Assembly: GCA_016281125.1 (NCBI GenBank)
Contig: JAEEIA010000026.1
Location: 1 to 60,533 of the forward strand
DNA: 60,533 nucleotides
Direction of reading: 5' to 3'
DNA from: Oscillospiraceae bacterium
Lineage (GTDB): Bacteria > Bacillota > Clostridia > Oscillospirales > Ruminococcaceae
How positions within the stretch are numbered: the stretch's first letter is position 1; every line of letters starts with the position of its first letter. Made by a program: the position numbers and the translations under genes. Below, piece after piece: positions 8,662 through 17,585 of the stretch. A model generated the notes under the pieces. The model made no database searches. It was not told the DNA's origin and saw only the letters and a program-made list of their open reading frames with translations.

Positions 8662-9669
8662 ATGATCGTTGTACTGAAACAGAACCCCAACCAGATGCAG
8701 CTGGAAAGCCTCATCGCATGGCTGGAGGAAAAACACATCGAGGTCAACAAGAGCGTCGGCACCTCGCACACCATTCTCGGCCTTGTCGGCGACACCGCGG
8801 CCATCGACCCCGACCTCATCTCCGCGCTCGAGATCGTCGAGGACGTCAAGCGCGTGCAGGAGCCGTACAAGCAGGCGAACCGGAAGTTCCATCCGGAACC
8901 GACCGTCATCAAGGTGCGCGATACGCAGATCGGCGGCGGCACGCTGACACTCATGGCAGGCCCCTGCTCCGTCGAAAGCGAAGAACAGATCGTCAACATC
9001 GCAAAGCAGGTCAAAGCCAGCGGCGCGACGGTGCTCCGCGGCGGCGCATTCAAGCCGCGCACCTCGCCGTACTCGTTCCAGGGCATGGGACTTGAAGGGC
9101 TGGAACTGCTGAAAATCGCCCGCGAGGAAACCGGCCTGCCGATCGTCACCGAAATCATGGACGCAGAGCATCTGTCCGCATTCAAGGATGTCGATATTAT
9201 TCAGGTCGGCGCGCGGAATATGCAGAACTTCTCGCTGCTGAAAGAGCTCGGCCATCAGGAAAAGCCGGTGCTCTTGAAGCGCGGCATGAGCGCAACCTAT
9301 GAGGAATGGCTGATGAGCGCGGAATACATCATGTCCGGCGGCAATCACAACGTCATCCTCTGCGAGCGCGGCATCCGCACGTTTGAAACGTATACACGCA
9401 ATATTCTCGATATCGGGGCCGTGACCGTGCTGCGGCATCTGACGCATCTGCCGATCATCGTGGATCCGTCCCACGCCTGCGGCAAGGCCTGGATGGTGCC
9501 GAAGATCGCACCGGCAGCCGTCGCGGCGGGTGCAGACGGCCTGATCATTGAGGTACACAACGATCCGGAGCACGCAGTCTGCGACGGCCCGCAGTCAATC
9601 AAGCCGGAAGCGTTTGATTCGCTGGCGAAAAAGCTGCACGCGCTCCACGGCTTTTTGCAGGAGCAGTGA
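8662..9669 (+). CDS. aroF: 3-deoxy-7-phosphoheptulonate (DAHP) synthase, type I-beta
   Basis: Condenses phosphoenolpyruvate and erythrose-4-phosphate, the first step of the shikimate pathway. The 335-residue protein has an N-terminal ferredoxin-like domain (about 1-70), which in relatives such as the Thermotoga enzyme binds Tyr for feedback inhibition, then a TIM barrel with LMAGPCSVES, LRGGAFKPRTSPYSFQG, LLKRGM and IVDPSHA. The start is the ATG at 8662 after AGAAAGGA; an in-frame ATG further upstream would run through the attenuator. It is the first gene of the aro operon, and the next gene's GTG overlaps its stop codon by four bases (GTGA). Confidence 0.96.
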   Translation: MIVVLKQNPNQMQLESLIAWLEEKHIEVNKSVGTSHTILGLVGDTAAIDPDLISALEIVEDVKRVQEPYKQANRKFHPEPTVIKVRDTQIGGGTLTLMAGPCSVESEEQIVNIAKQVKASGATVLRGGAFKPRTSPYSFQGMGLEGLELLKIAREETGLPIVTEIMDAEHLSAFKDVDIIQVGARNMQNFSLLKELGHQEKPVLLKRGMSATYEEWLMSAEYIMSGGNHNVILCERGIRTFETYTRNILDIGAVTVLRHLTHLPIIVDPSHACGKAWMVPKIAPAAVAAGADGLIIEVHNDPEHAVCDGPQSIKPEAFDSLAKKLHALHGFLQEQ

Positions 9670-10418
9670 GCCTGCACATCGCGCCGCCGGAGCGGTATCC
9701 GGCGCTGCGGATGCTGATTGACCCGGACACCTGCGGCGCCGTTTATGCATATTCCGTCGCCGAGGGGATCCAGTCCGGCATCCTGTATACGAATGAAAAT
9801 GAAACGGTATTGCTGGTGCATCATATCTGCGGATTCGCGCTGCTGTTCGGTGCATATACGGAAGAAACGCTCCGCGAGATCGGGGAGATGATCCGGCAGC
9901 CAGCGCCGTTTTCGAGAATGATCCTCTTTGCGCCGGATGATTATGCAGCTGCATATTTCAGAAAACAGGACGATTTTATCACGGAGCAGCGGCTGTTTTT
10001 CCGGTATCCGTCAGCGGAACAGCCGCCGGAGCCCTCAGCCGCAGAGCGGTTGACGCCTGCGCGCACGGAGCAGATCAGAGGCAGAATCACACCGTCGTTT
10101 TCATGGGACAATATGGACGATTTTGCGGAAAAAGGAACCGGATTCTGCATCATGCAGGACGGTATCCCGGCTGCATGGGCATTCTCCGCAGCGGTCAGCA
10201 GCAGGGAAACGGACATCGGCGTCGAAACGGATGAAAGCTGCCGCAGACGCGGATTTGCAACTGCGGCGGCGTCAGCCATGATCCGGGATACGCTGATCAA
10301 AGGAAAAACGCCGGTCTGGGCATGTCACGCAGAGAATACCGGTTCACGGAAACTCGCAGAGGCACTTGGATTTTCGGTATGCGGGCAGTGTACGACAGTC
10401 AGGAGGCACAGCCAATGA
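9666..10418 (+). CDS. GNAT-family N-acetyltransferase (first of three)
   Basis: A 250-residue protein whose C-terminal half (about 125-245) carries GNAT features: GVETDESCRRRGFATAAASAM is the acetyl-CoA-binding loop and helix, followed by CHAENTGSRKLAEALGF. The larger two-domain layout resembles the GNAT_acetyltran (ZmaR-like) group, which I infer rather than see. It starts with GTG in a four-base overlap with the DAHP synthase stop codon, so the genes are probably translationally coupled. The acyl acceptor is unknown; its place between DAHP synthase and tyrA suggests an aromatic or pathway-linked substrate, but nothing in the protein shows this. Confidence 0.85.
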   Translation: MSLHIAPPERYPALRMLIDPDTCGAVYAYSVAEGIQSGILYTNENETVLLVHHICGFALLFGAYTEETLREIGEMIRQPAPFSRMILFAPDDYAAAYFRKQDDFITEQRLFFRYPSAEQPPEPSAAERLTPARTEQIRGRITPSFSWDNMDDFAEKGTGFCIMQDGIPAAWAFSAAVSSRETDIGVETDESCRRRGFATAAASAMIRDTLIKGKTPVWACHAENTGSRKLAEALGFSVCGQCTTVRRHSQ

Positions 10419-10843
10419 CGAACGGTCTGACGATACGGGAAAACACCTTCACGGCAGCGGAATTTATCGCGCTGTGGGAATCGGTCTGGAGCGGCGCACC
10501 GGCCTTTGAGCAGGTCGAAAAGGCGCTTGCAAACAGCGTGTACCGCGTCGGCATTTACGACGGGGAGAAAATCGTCGGCATGGCGCGGATGATCGGCGAC
10601 CTCGGCCTGTGCTATTACATCAAGGATGTGATCGTGCGGCCGGAATATCAGGGCTGCGGTGCCGGCAGAATGTTGCTCGACCGCTTGCTGACATTCATCC
10701 GTAAAAACGGCGTGCCGGGTACGGATATCGCCGCGGAGCTCTGTGCAATGCCGGATAAAATGCCGTTTTACGCGAAATTCGGATTTGCTGCGAATGAAGC
10801 ACAGCGGATGCGCCTGATGCTCCGCGCAGGAGAAGAAGCATGA
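10415..10843 (+). CDS. GNAT-family N-acetyltransferase (second of three)
   Basis: A single-domain GNAT protein of 142 residues. The acetyl-CoA motif is VRPEYQGCGAGRMLLDRLL, and the later FYAKFGF is the usual beta-bulge segment. The ATG at 10415 overlaps the previous stop codon as ATGA; the frame is open further upstream, but that part lies inside the previous gene. The product would acetylate an amine, but its substrate is unknown. It forms a three-gene, four-base-overlap chain with its neighbours. Confidence 0.87.
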   Translation: MTNGLTIRENTFTAAEFIALWESVWSGAPAFEQVEKALANSVYRVGIYDGEKIVGMARMIGDLGLCYYIKDVIVRPEYQGCGAGRMLLDRLLTFIRKNGVPGTDIAAELCAMPDKMPFYAKFGFAANEAQRMRLMLRAGEEA

Positions 10844-11610
10844 CAAATCAGGAAATTCTTGCGGCTGCAATGCGGCAGTCGGCCATCGACCTCGGCTGTG
10901 AGCCGCATGATTTTACCCGCACAGAACCGGTAATTGTGACAGCCGGCATCCCGCAGAATGCGCGGAAATATCTGAAACAGCCGTATGCGGCATATTTCGT
11001 CAGCTATGGCAGCAATATCGTCGCATCTGTTTCGCCGGAGCTGTACGGCACCGTACAGGATTATCTTGCGAAATTTCCGCTTGTACACACGTTCGAGCCG
11101 CCGCATATACATGTGCTGCACGCAACGCTTGCACCGCTTGGCTACGGCATCTGCACAACATCGGAATACTGGCTGCCGGATGTAAACGCTGTCCGGCAAT
11201 TGGAATGCGAATACGATCTGCGCGTCCTCACGCAAAAGGATTTCGCCGGTTTATACCGCCCGGAGTGGTCAAACGCGCTGTGTGAAAAGCGCGCAGAACT
11301 GGATGTTCTCGGCGTCGGCGCATACGACGGAAACAAACTCGTCGGATTGGCGGGATGTTCCGCAGACTGTGAAAGCATGTGGCAGATCGGCGTAGACGTG
11401 CTGCCGGATTACAGAAGAAAAGGCATCGCGTCAGCAGTCACGAGCCGTCTGACGGCGGAAATATTGAAGCGCGGCAAGGTACCGTTTTACTGCTGCGCAT
11501 GGTGCAATCTTGCTTCGGCGCGCAATGCAGTCAAAAGCGGATTCCGGCCCGCGTGGACAGAAATGGATGTCCGCAGCATGGAGAAAATTGCAGCAATGAA
11601 CGCTGTGTAA
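10840..11610 (+). CDS. GNAT-family N-acetyltransferase (third of three)
   Basis: A 256-residue protein with an N-terminal domain of unknown type (about 1-130) and a C-terminal GNAT domain: IGVDVLPDYRRKGIASAVTS binds acetyl-CoA and is followed by CAWCNLASARNAVKSGF. The N-terminal half contains many aromatic residues. Its ATG overlaps the preceding stop codon as ATGA. The gap to tyrA is only 39 bases, so all three acetyltransferase genes are part of the aro operon. The substrate is unknown. Confidence 0.85.
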   Translation: MTNQEILAAAMRQSAIDLGCEPHDFTRTEPVIVTAGIPQNARKYLKQPYAAYFVSYGSNIVASVSPELYGTVQDYLAKFPLVHTFEPPHIHVLHATLAPLGYGICTTSEYWLPDVNAVRQLECEYDLRVLTQKDFAGLYRPEWSNALCEKRAELDVLGVGAYDGNKLVGLAGCSADCESMWQIGVDVLPDYRRKGIASAVTSRLTAEILKRGKVPFYCCAWCNLASARNAVKSGFRPAWTEMDVRSMEKIAAMNAV

Positions 11611-11649
11611 ATACAGGAGAAACTAAAACGAATCATCGGAGGTTCATAC

Positions 11650-12489
11650 ATGAATATTGCGATTATCGGTCTTGGACTGATCGGCGGATCATATGCAAAA
11701 GCGACGAAATCACGTACTTTGCATACAGTCTATGGCTACGATCTCGACCAGGAGGTGATGATGTTCGCCCGCATGACCGGCGCGATGGACAAAGCGCTGA
11801 CGGACGAGCTTCTTGAAACCTGCGACCTTGTGCTTGTCGCGCTGCGGCCGGGCGCCGCGCTCAAATGGACGGCCGATCATGCCGCAATGCTCGGCCAGGC
11901 AAAATGCACGCTTGTCGATATTTGCGGCGTGAAAAGGGCCGTCGTCGGAGAGATGGCTGAAATCGCCCAGAAAAACGGATTCAAATACATCGGCGGTCAC
12001 CCGATGGCCGGTAAGGAGCAGGGTGGCTTCGTCAACGCCACCGACGCACTGTTCGACGGCGCTTCCATGATCCTGACGCCGGATGCAAATACAGATTTGC
12101 CGACGCTGGAAATGCTCAAAAATTACTTTACCGACATCGGTTTTGCACACCTGACCTTCTCCGATCCCGACGAACACGACCGCATCATCGCGTACACCTC
12201 TCAGCTCGCGCACATTGTTTCCGGCGCCTATGTCAAATCTCCGACGGCACAAAAACGCCGCGGTTTTTCGGCGGGCAGCTTCCGCGACCTGACCCGTGTC
12301 GCGCGTCTGGACGAGAATATGTGGACGGAGCTGATGCTGGATAACAGGGAGTATCTTGCGGATGAACTCCGGATTCTGATTGAGAATCTCAAGCCCTATC
12401 TGGAAGCACTGGAGGCCAACGACGCAGATAAGCTCAGAGAATGTCTGCGTGAAGGCCGGATCGCAAAGGCGTCTGCGGGCGGTAACTAA
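11650..12489 (+). CDS. tyrA: Prephenate dehydrogenase
   Basis: Oxidatively decarboxylates prephenate to 4-hydroxyphenylpyruvate, the Tyr branch. The 279-residue protein begins with a Rossmann motif, IGLGLIGGS; GGHPMAGKEQGG is the conserved substrate-binding His-Pro motif, and SQLAHIVSGA and GSFRDLTRVA are typical of the C-terminal helical domain. There is no ACT domain or fused chorismate mutase; the mutase is instead fused to prephenate dehydratase downstream. The ribosome site is ATCGGAGG. The next gene, aroB, follows 88 bases later. Confidence 0.95.
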   Translation: MNIAIIGLGLIGGSYAKATKSRTLHTVYGYDLDQEVMMFARMTGAMDKALTDELLETCDLVLVALRPGAALKWTADHAAMLGQAKCTLVDICGVKRAVVGEMAEIAQKNGFKYIGGHPMAGKEQGGFVNATDALFDGASMILTPDANTDLPTLEMLKNYFTDIGFAHLTFSDPDEHDRIIAYTSQLAHIVSGAYVKSPTAQKRRGFSAGSFRDLTRVARLDENMWTELMLDNREYLADELRILIENLKPYLEALEANDADKLRECLREGRIAKASAGGN

Positions 12490-12577
12490 CTGTACAATCT
12501 TGCCCCGATGTTATGTCCGGCCTTCCATCACGCAATTATTGCGGTGCTGAACACTGCCCGCAGCGAAAGGATAACCT

Positions 12578-13648
12578 ATGAAAAAGCAAATTCTGACCAC
12601 TCCGAACGGCGAAAGCTATCCGATACTGACCGGCACCGGTCTGCTTGATACCTGCGGCGCCGAGATTCAGTCTGTCGTAAAGCCGTGCCGTGTTATGCTC
12701 GTGTCTGATACAAACGTGGCGCCGCTTTATCTTGAGCGTGCTAGGAAATCTCTCGCAGATGCTGGATTCTCAGTGAATACGCATGTTGTTTCCGCAGGCG
12801 AGGAGAGCAAATCCGTCACTGTATTCGGCGCGCTGCTGGAATCCTTTGCAGAAGCCAAAATGACCCGCACAGATCTGGCGATTGCGCTTGGCGGCGGCGT
12901 CATCGGCGATTTGACCGGCTTCGCTGCCGGCTGTTATCTCCGCGGCATCCGGTTTATTCAGATGCCGACCACGCTGCTTTCCGCAGTAGATGCGTCGGTT
13001 GGCGGCAAAACCGCGGTCAATCTGACACACGGAAAAAATCTGGCGGGACTGTTTCATCAGCCGTCTGCCGTTTATTGCGATGTGGATACGCTTTCCACAC
13101 TGACGCCGCACGAAATGGCTGACGGCGCTGCTGAGGCAATCAAAACCGGCATTCTCGGTGATCCGGAGCTGTTCAAAATTTATGAAAACGGCAATCCGCT
13201 CGCGGATCTGGAAGAAATCATTTCGCGCGCTGTTTCTTATAAATCAAGGATCGTAACCGAGGATCCTGAGGAACACGGCGTCCGCAAGCTGCTGAATCTG
13301 GGACACACACCGGCTCACGCAATCGAACGCCTGAGCGACTTCAAAATCTCACACGGCCATGCAGTTGCAATCGGAATGGCGATGATGACACGTGCCGCCG
13401 TCAAGCGCGGAATTCTTGATAAGAACGAAGGTATGCGCATTCTGAATACAATCACAAGAAATAATCTGCCTGTATACTGTCCGTTTGGTGCTGCGGAAAT
13501 GGCAAAAATTGCGTCGATTGACAAAAAGGCTGCGGCATCTGAGATTACAGTGATTCTTCCTGAGCGGATCGGTCAGTGCAGAATGGAAAAGCTTCCGATT
13601 TCGTCGATTGAGGCGCTTTTTGCTGACGGACTGGAGGGGCAGGAATGA
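12578..13648 (+). CDS. aroB: 3-dehydroquinate synthase
   Basis: Converts DAHP to 3-dehydroquinate, the second shikimate-pathway step, using NAD+ and a divalent metal. The 356-residue protein shows the NAD-binding GGGVIGDLTGFAA, the substrate loop MPTTLLSAVDASVGGKTAVN, and metal-binding His residues in LNLGHTPAHAIE and SHGHAVAIGM. It starts after GAAAGGATAACCT. Its last codons overlap the aroA start as ATGA. Confidence 0.97.
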   Translation: MKKQILTTPNGESYPILTGTGLLDTCGAEIQSVVKPCRVMLVSDTNVAPLYLERARKSLADAGFSVNTHVVSAGEESKSVTVFGALLESFAEAKMTRTDLAIALGGGVIGDLTGFAAGCYLRGIRFIQMPTTLLSAVDASVGGKTAVNLTHGKNLAGLFHQPSAVYCDVDTLSTLTPHEMADGAAEAIKTGILGDPELFKIYENGNPLADLEEIISRAVSYKSRIVTEDPEEHGVRKLLNLGHTPAHAIERLSDFKISHGHAVAIGMAMMTRAAVKRGILDKNEGMRILNTITRNNLPVYCPFGAAEMAKIASIDKKAAASEITVILPERIGQCRMEKLPISSIEALFADGLEGQE

Positions 13649-14931
13649 ATGTCATCTGTTATCCGTCCGTGCTGTCCGGTTCGGTATCCGCTATTCCGTC
13701 CAAATCGGACGTGCATCGGAAGCTGATCTGCACGGCACTGTCCGGACAGCGGTGCATTCTCGATATGCACGGTACATTTTGTGATGATATTGCCGCCACA
13801 ATCCGCTGCCTGGAGGCGCTGGGCGCGTCCTTTGAAGCGCAACCGGCTGGACTTTCCGTGAACCCGATCATGCGGCAGCCAAGCACGAACCTCGACTGCG
13901 GCGAAAGCGGCTCCACGCTGCGGTTTCTTCTACCCGTCGCAATGACTGTCTGCAACGACGTTTCCGTGACCGGCTCCGGGCGCCTTCCGGAGCGTCCCAT
14001 CGGAACGCTTGTGCATGCAATGTCCGCCCACGGCGTACATTTTTCTCAGGATCATCTGCCGCTGCGCGCGACCGGTATACTGACAGGCGGCGTCTATGAA
14101 ATCGAAGGCAACATCAGCTCCCAGTTTCTCAGCGGCCTGCTGATGGCGCTTTCTTTTCTCGACACAGACAGCGAAATTCGTCTGACTACCCCGCTGCAAT
14201 CCTCCAAATATGTTGATATGACGCTGGATACGCTTCGGTTATTCGATGCGCAGATTGAAACCGAAACGGAAAACGGCCTGCTTCGGTATCATATGAAAAG
14301 CAAGAAGATGCACGATATTCCAAATTCGCTCCCGGTCGATGCGGATTGGTCGAACGCCGCGTTCTGGCTGACGGCCGGTGCTATTCAACCATCCGGTACC
14401 ATCCGGGTGACCGGGCTCAATCCGGATTCCGTGCAGGGGGACAAGGAAATCGCAGAGATTCTCAGACGTACCGGTGCGAATCTTGTGATGACAGACAAAT
14501 CCGGCAGATTAGAAACGAATGTTTCATGTGGAACACTTGACGAATTCGACGTATCTATGGAAGAAATCCCCGATCTTCTGCCGATTCTGGCGGTTCGTGC
14601 AGCGGTCGGAAACGGCATCTGCCGCTTTACAAATGCCGAGCGGCTCCGACTGAAGGAATCCGACAGGCTGACTGCGACCGCAGAACTGCTCCGCGCACTC
14701 GGCGGCAAAGTCGATGAAACGGCAGACGGACTGACCGTGTACGGCGGACAGCTGACCGGCGGTACGGTTGACGGACAAAACGATCACCGGCTTGTCATGG
14801 CGGCGGCGATTGCTGCTTTGCGCTGCGGGAACCCGGTCACGATTCTCGGCGCAGAAGCCGTCAACAAATCATATCCCGGCTTTTTTGATGACTACAAGGC
14901 GCTCGGCGGTCAGATTCAGACCGTCGGCTGA
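13645..14931 (+). CDS. aroA: 3-phosphoshikimate 1-carboxyvinyltransferase (EPSP synthase)
   Basis: Transfers the enolpyruvyl group of phosphoenolpyruvate to shikimate-3-phosphate. The 428-residue protein has the expected motifs: IPSKSDVHRKLICTALSG near the N-terminus, LDCGESGSTLRFLLP around 90, GNISSQFLSGLLMAL, and RLKESDRLTATAELLRALG with the DHRLVMAAAIAAL segment at the C-terminus. The start overlaps the aroB stop codon, so the two are probably coupled. Sensitivity class was not judged. Confidence 0.97.
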   Translation: MNVICYPSVLSGSVSAIPSKSDVHRKLICTALSGQRCILDMHGTFCDDIAATIRCLEALGASFEAQPAGLSVNPIMRQPSTNLDCGESGSTLRFLLPVAMTVCNDVSVTGSGRLPERPIGTLVHAMSAHGVHFSQDHLPLRATGILTGGVYEIEGNISSQFLSGLLMALSFLDTDSEIRLTTPLQSSKYVDMTLDTLRLFDAQIETETENGLLRYHMKSKKMHDIPNSLPVDADWSNAAFWLTAGAIQPSGTIRVTGLNPDSVQGDKEIAEILRRTGANLVMTDKSGRLETNVSCGTLDEFDVSMEEIPDLLPILAVRAAVGNGICRFTNAERLRLKESDRLTATAELLRALGGKVDETADGLTVYGGQLTGGTVDGQNDHRLVMAAAIAALRCGNPVTILGAEAVNKSYPGFFDDYKALGGQIQTVG

Positions 14932-14971
14932 GTGCATAAAACTATAACCAAATTGCGAAAGGAGAACGCTT

Positions 14972-16078
14972 ATGGCATCCAGCTTTGGAGAACGCCTGCG
15001 TGTTTCGATCTACGGCGAATCCCACGGAAACGGCATCGGTGCGGTCATCGAGGGGCTGCCTGCGGGAGAGGCGGTCGATCCGGCACAGCTGATGCGCTTT
15101 ATGGAGCGGCGGCAGGGCGGTCGGAACGCGCTGTCTACGGCCCGTAAGGAGCCTGATGTTCCGGAGTTTGTGAGCGGCATTTTCAATCACCGGACAACCG
15201 GTTTTCCGGTTTGCATCCGCATTGCAAACACGAATACCCGCTCCGGAGATTACAGCAATCTTGCTCTGAAACCCAGGCCGTCCCATGCGGATTATCCCGC
15301 CTATGTCAAATGGCACGGCGCTGCCGATATGCGCGGCGGCGGCCATTTTTCCGGTCGTCTGACAGCGCCGCTCTGTGCCGCGGGCGGCATGGCGCTGCAA
15401 ATCCTTGCACGGCACAATATCTTCGTAGGTGCGCATCTTTCGTCAATCGGTACAATTCACGATGATCCGTTTCCGATGCTGCCGGACAGCGCGCTGTTTT
15501 CCGAAATTGCCGCGAAAGCATTTCCGGTTATTTCCGATGAAGCCGGCGTCCGCATGCAGGAGGAGATTCTTGCGGCGCGTGAAGCGCTGGATTCCGTCGG
15601 CGGCACGATTGAATGCATGGTGACCGGCCTCCCGGCGGGGCTCGGTGACCCGATGTTTGACGGAATGGAAAACCGGCTGGCACGCGTGCTGTTCGGGATT
15701 CCCGCGGTCAAGGGTGTCGAATTCGGTGACGGCTTTGCGCTTTCTGAGATGCGCGGCTCGCAGGCGAATGACCCTTACCGCACCGACGAAAAGGGCAATA
15801 TCGTTACAGAAACAAACCGCAACGGCGGTATTCTGGGCGGCATCACAACCGGGATGCCCCTGCGGTTCCGCGTTGGAATCAAGCCGACGCCCTCGATTGC
15901 ACAGCCGCAGAAAACAGTATCCCTGCCGGAGGGCGAAGAAACTGTTCTGGAAATCAAGGGGCGTCATGATCCCTGCATTGCACAGCGCGCCGTGCCGGTC
16001 ATTGAGGCCGCCGCAGCGCTGACGGTTCTGGACGTGCTGCTTTGTGACGGCAGGTTCCCGGAGGGAGGCACATCATGA
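14972..16078 (+). CDS. aroC: Chorismate synthase
   Basis: Makes chorismate from EPSP with reduced FMN, the last common step. The 368-residue protein begins with FGERLRVSIYGESHGNGIG, the family's first signature; RPSHADYPAYVKW and ADMRGGGHFSGRLTAPLCAAG follow, and GGILGGITTGMPLRFRVGIKP with RHDPCIAQRAVPVIEAA lies near the end. GAAAGGAGAA precedes the ATG, 40 bases after aroA. Its stop codon overlaps the next gene's start as ATGA. Confidence 0.97.
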   Translation: MASSFGERLRVSIYGESHGNGIGAVIEGLPAGEAVDPAQLMRFMERRQGGRNALSTARKEPDVPEFVSGIFNHRTTGFPVCIRIANTNTRSGDYSNLALKPRPSHADYPAYVKWHGAADMRGGGHFSGRLTAPLCAAGGMALQILARHNIFVGAHLSSIGTIHDDPFPMLPDSALFSEIAAKAFPVISDEAGVRMQEEILAAREALDSVGGTIECMVTGLPAGLGDPMFDGMENRLARVLFGIPAVKGVEFGDGFALSEMRGSQANDPYRTDEKGNIVTETNRNGGILGGITTGMPLRFRVGIKPTPSIAQPQKTVSLPEGEETVLEIKGRHDPCIAQRAVPVIEAAAALTVLDVLLCDGRFPEGGTS

Positions 16079-16395
16079 GCACCACAGAACTCATCACGGT
16101 CTTTATTCTGTTTTTGGTCGCATTTACGTGCTTTATCATCGGCGGGATGCAGCTCATGTGCCGCGGCCCGCTGCTCAACAGCCTCTATCCCTCCGATCAG
16201 GAGGAGAAGCCGGATCCGAAGCCCTATTACAGGCAGAGCGGCATCGTATTCCTGACCGTCGGTATCATTATGAGCGTGAACGCTGCCGCAGTGTTTCTGC
16301 ATCGCAGCAGGCTATGCCTTCTGAACGCAGTGCTCATTCCGGTCATTGTGATTTATGTTGTTGCGACCGCTGCCATGCGGGAAGGAAAAAAGTAA
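16075..16395 (+). CDS. Small three-TM membrane protein in the aro operon
   Basis: A 106-residue protein that starts inside the aroC stop codon (ATGA) and ends 21 bases before pheA. Hydrophobic segments lie at about 6-27, 56-75 and 82-99, and a short polar, proline-bearing loop (QEEKPDPKPYYRQSG) separates the first two. The layout resembles DUF3784-type small membrane proteins, but I cannot confirm this. Strict operon position suggests a role tied to aromatic amino acids, for example transport assistance, but the sequence alone does not show it. Confidence 0.75.
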   Translation: MSTTELITVFILFLVAFTCFIIGGMQLMCRGPLLNSLYPSDQEEKPDPKPYYRQSGIVFLTVGIIMSVNAAAVFLHRSRLCLLNAVLIPVIVIYVVATAAMREGKK

Positions 16396-16416
16396 CGCAG
16401 ATAAAGGAGTTTTCTT

Positions 16417-17562
16417 ATGGAATTATCGGAGATCCGTCCGCAGCTGGACAATATTGACGCGCAGCTGCTCGACCTCTTTCTTGAGCGCATGTCTTTGATC
16501 GACAAGATCGCAGACATCAAAAAGCGCGATCCCTCCAAGCCGCTGTACGACCCGGCGCGTGAGCGCGAGATCCTGATGCGGATCCGGGAGCGTGCAGGCA
16601 CGGAGTACGGCGATGCGGCGCACCAGCTGTTCCGCATGGTGCTGGAGCTTTCCCGTGCGCGCCAGGCTGCACAGCTGATTCCCGCAACGAGTGTCGCTGC
16701 GCGCGTCGCTGCAATGTGTGCGCATGAACAGTCTGTATTCCCGCAGTCCGGACGCGTTGCGGTTTCCGGCGTCGAAGGCAGCCACGCGGGCGCTGCCGCA
16801 GACAGACTGTTCCCCAAGGGCAATATCATCTTCATGGACGGCTTTGCAGCGGTCGTACAGGCAGTGCAGGCCGGGCTGTGTCAGTTCGGTATTCTGCCGG
16901 TTGAGAACAGCGTGCAGGGCTCCGTCCGGCAGGTCTACGATCTGCTCCGCGAGCCGGATATCTGCATTGTCCGGAGCGTCCGGCAGCTGATCCGGCATGT
17001 GCTGCTGACGCAGAAGGACGCGCAGCTCTCCGATATCAAAACTGTGTATACGCACGAGCAGGCCGCCGGACAGTGCAGCCGCTTTTTGCAGTGGCTCGGC
17101 GCGGATGTCATCCCCTGCGTCAGTACCGCCCATGCGGCACAGCGTGCGGCGGAATCGAAGGACAAATCCGTTGCAGCGATTGCGGGTGAGGCATGTGCAA
17201 AGCTCTACGGCCTTTCTGTGCTGACGGACGATATCCAGAACGAGAGCAACAATGATACGCGCTTTTTATGTATCACCAAGGGCGCCTCGTGCTATGCCGG
17301 AGCTGACCGCATGAGCATTCTCGTCAACTGCGCGAATTCCCCGGGTGCGCTCTATCAGATGATCGCAAAGATCTCCGCGCTCGGCATCAACATGTGCAAG
17401 CTGGAAAGTATGCCAATCCCCGGCACGAATTTCTCTTACCGCTTCTATATGGATCTGGAATGCAATCTGCATCAGGAGGGCGTGCTCGGCCTGCTCTGTG
17501 AGCTGGAGCGCTCCTGTGATTCGTTCACACTGCTCGGCAATTATACGGAGATGATCGGATAA
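16417..17562 (+). CDS. pheA: Bifunctional chorismate mutase / prephenate dehydratase (P-protein)
   Basis: Converts chorismate to prephenate and then to phenylpyruvate. The 381-residue protein has an AroQ-type mutase domain (about 1-90, with LDLFLERMSLIDKIADIK and LYDPAREREIL), a prephenate dehydratase domain (about 110-285, with VEGSHAGAAADRLFP, LPVENSVQGSV and the NDTRFLCI signature), and an ACT domain (about 295-381, with LCKLESMPIPGTNFSYRFYMDLE) that binds Phe for feedback inhibition. Its ribosome site is AAAGGAG. With tyrA it makes the operon a complete Phe/Tyr branch up to the transaminase step. Confidence 0.96.
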   Translation: MELSEIRPQLDNIDAQLLDLFLERMSLIDKIADIKKRDPSKPLYDPAREREILMRIRERAGTEYGDAAHQLFRMVLELSRARQAAQLIPATSVAARVAAMCAHEQSVFPQSGRVAVSGVEGSHAGAAADRLFPKGNIIFMDGFAAVVQAVQAGLCQFGILPVENSVQGSVRQVYDLLREPDICIVRSVRQLIRHVLLTQKDAQLSDIKTVYTHEQAAGQCSRFLQWLGADVIPCVSTAHAAQRAAESKDKSVAAIAGEACAKLYGLSVLTDDIQNESNNDTRFLCITKGASCYAGADRMSILVNCANSPGALYQMIAKISALGINMCKLESMPIPGTNFSYRFYMDLECNLHQEGVLGLLCELERSCDSFTLLGNYTEMIG

Positions 17563-17585
17563 CCGGTCACCCGGGAGGTGACGGC

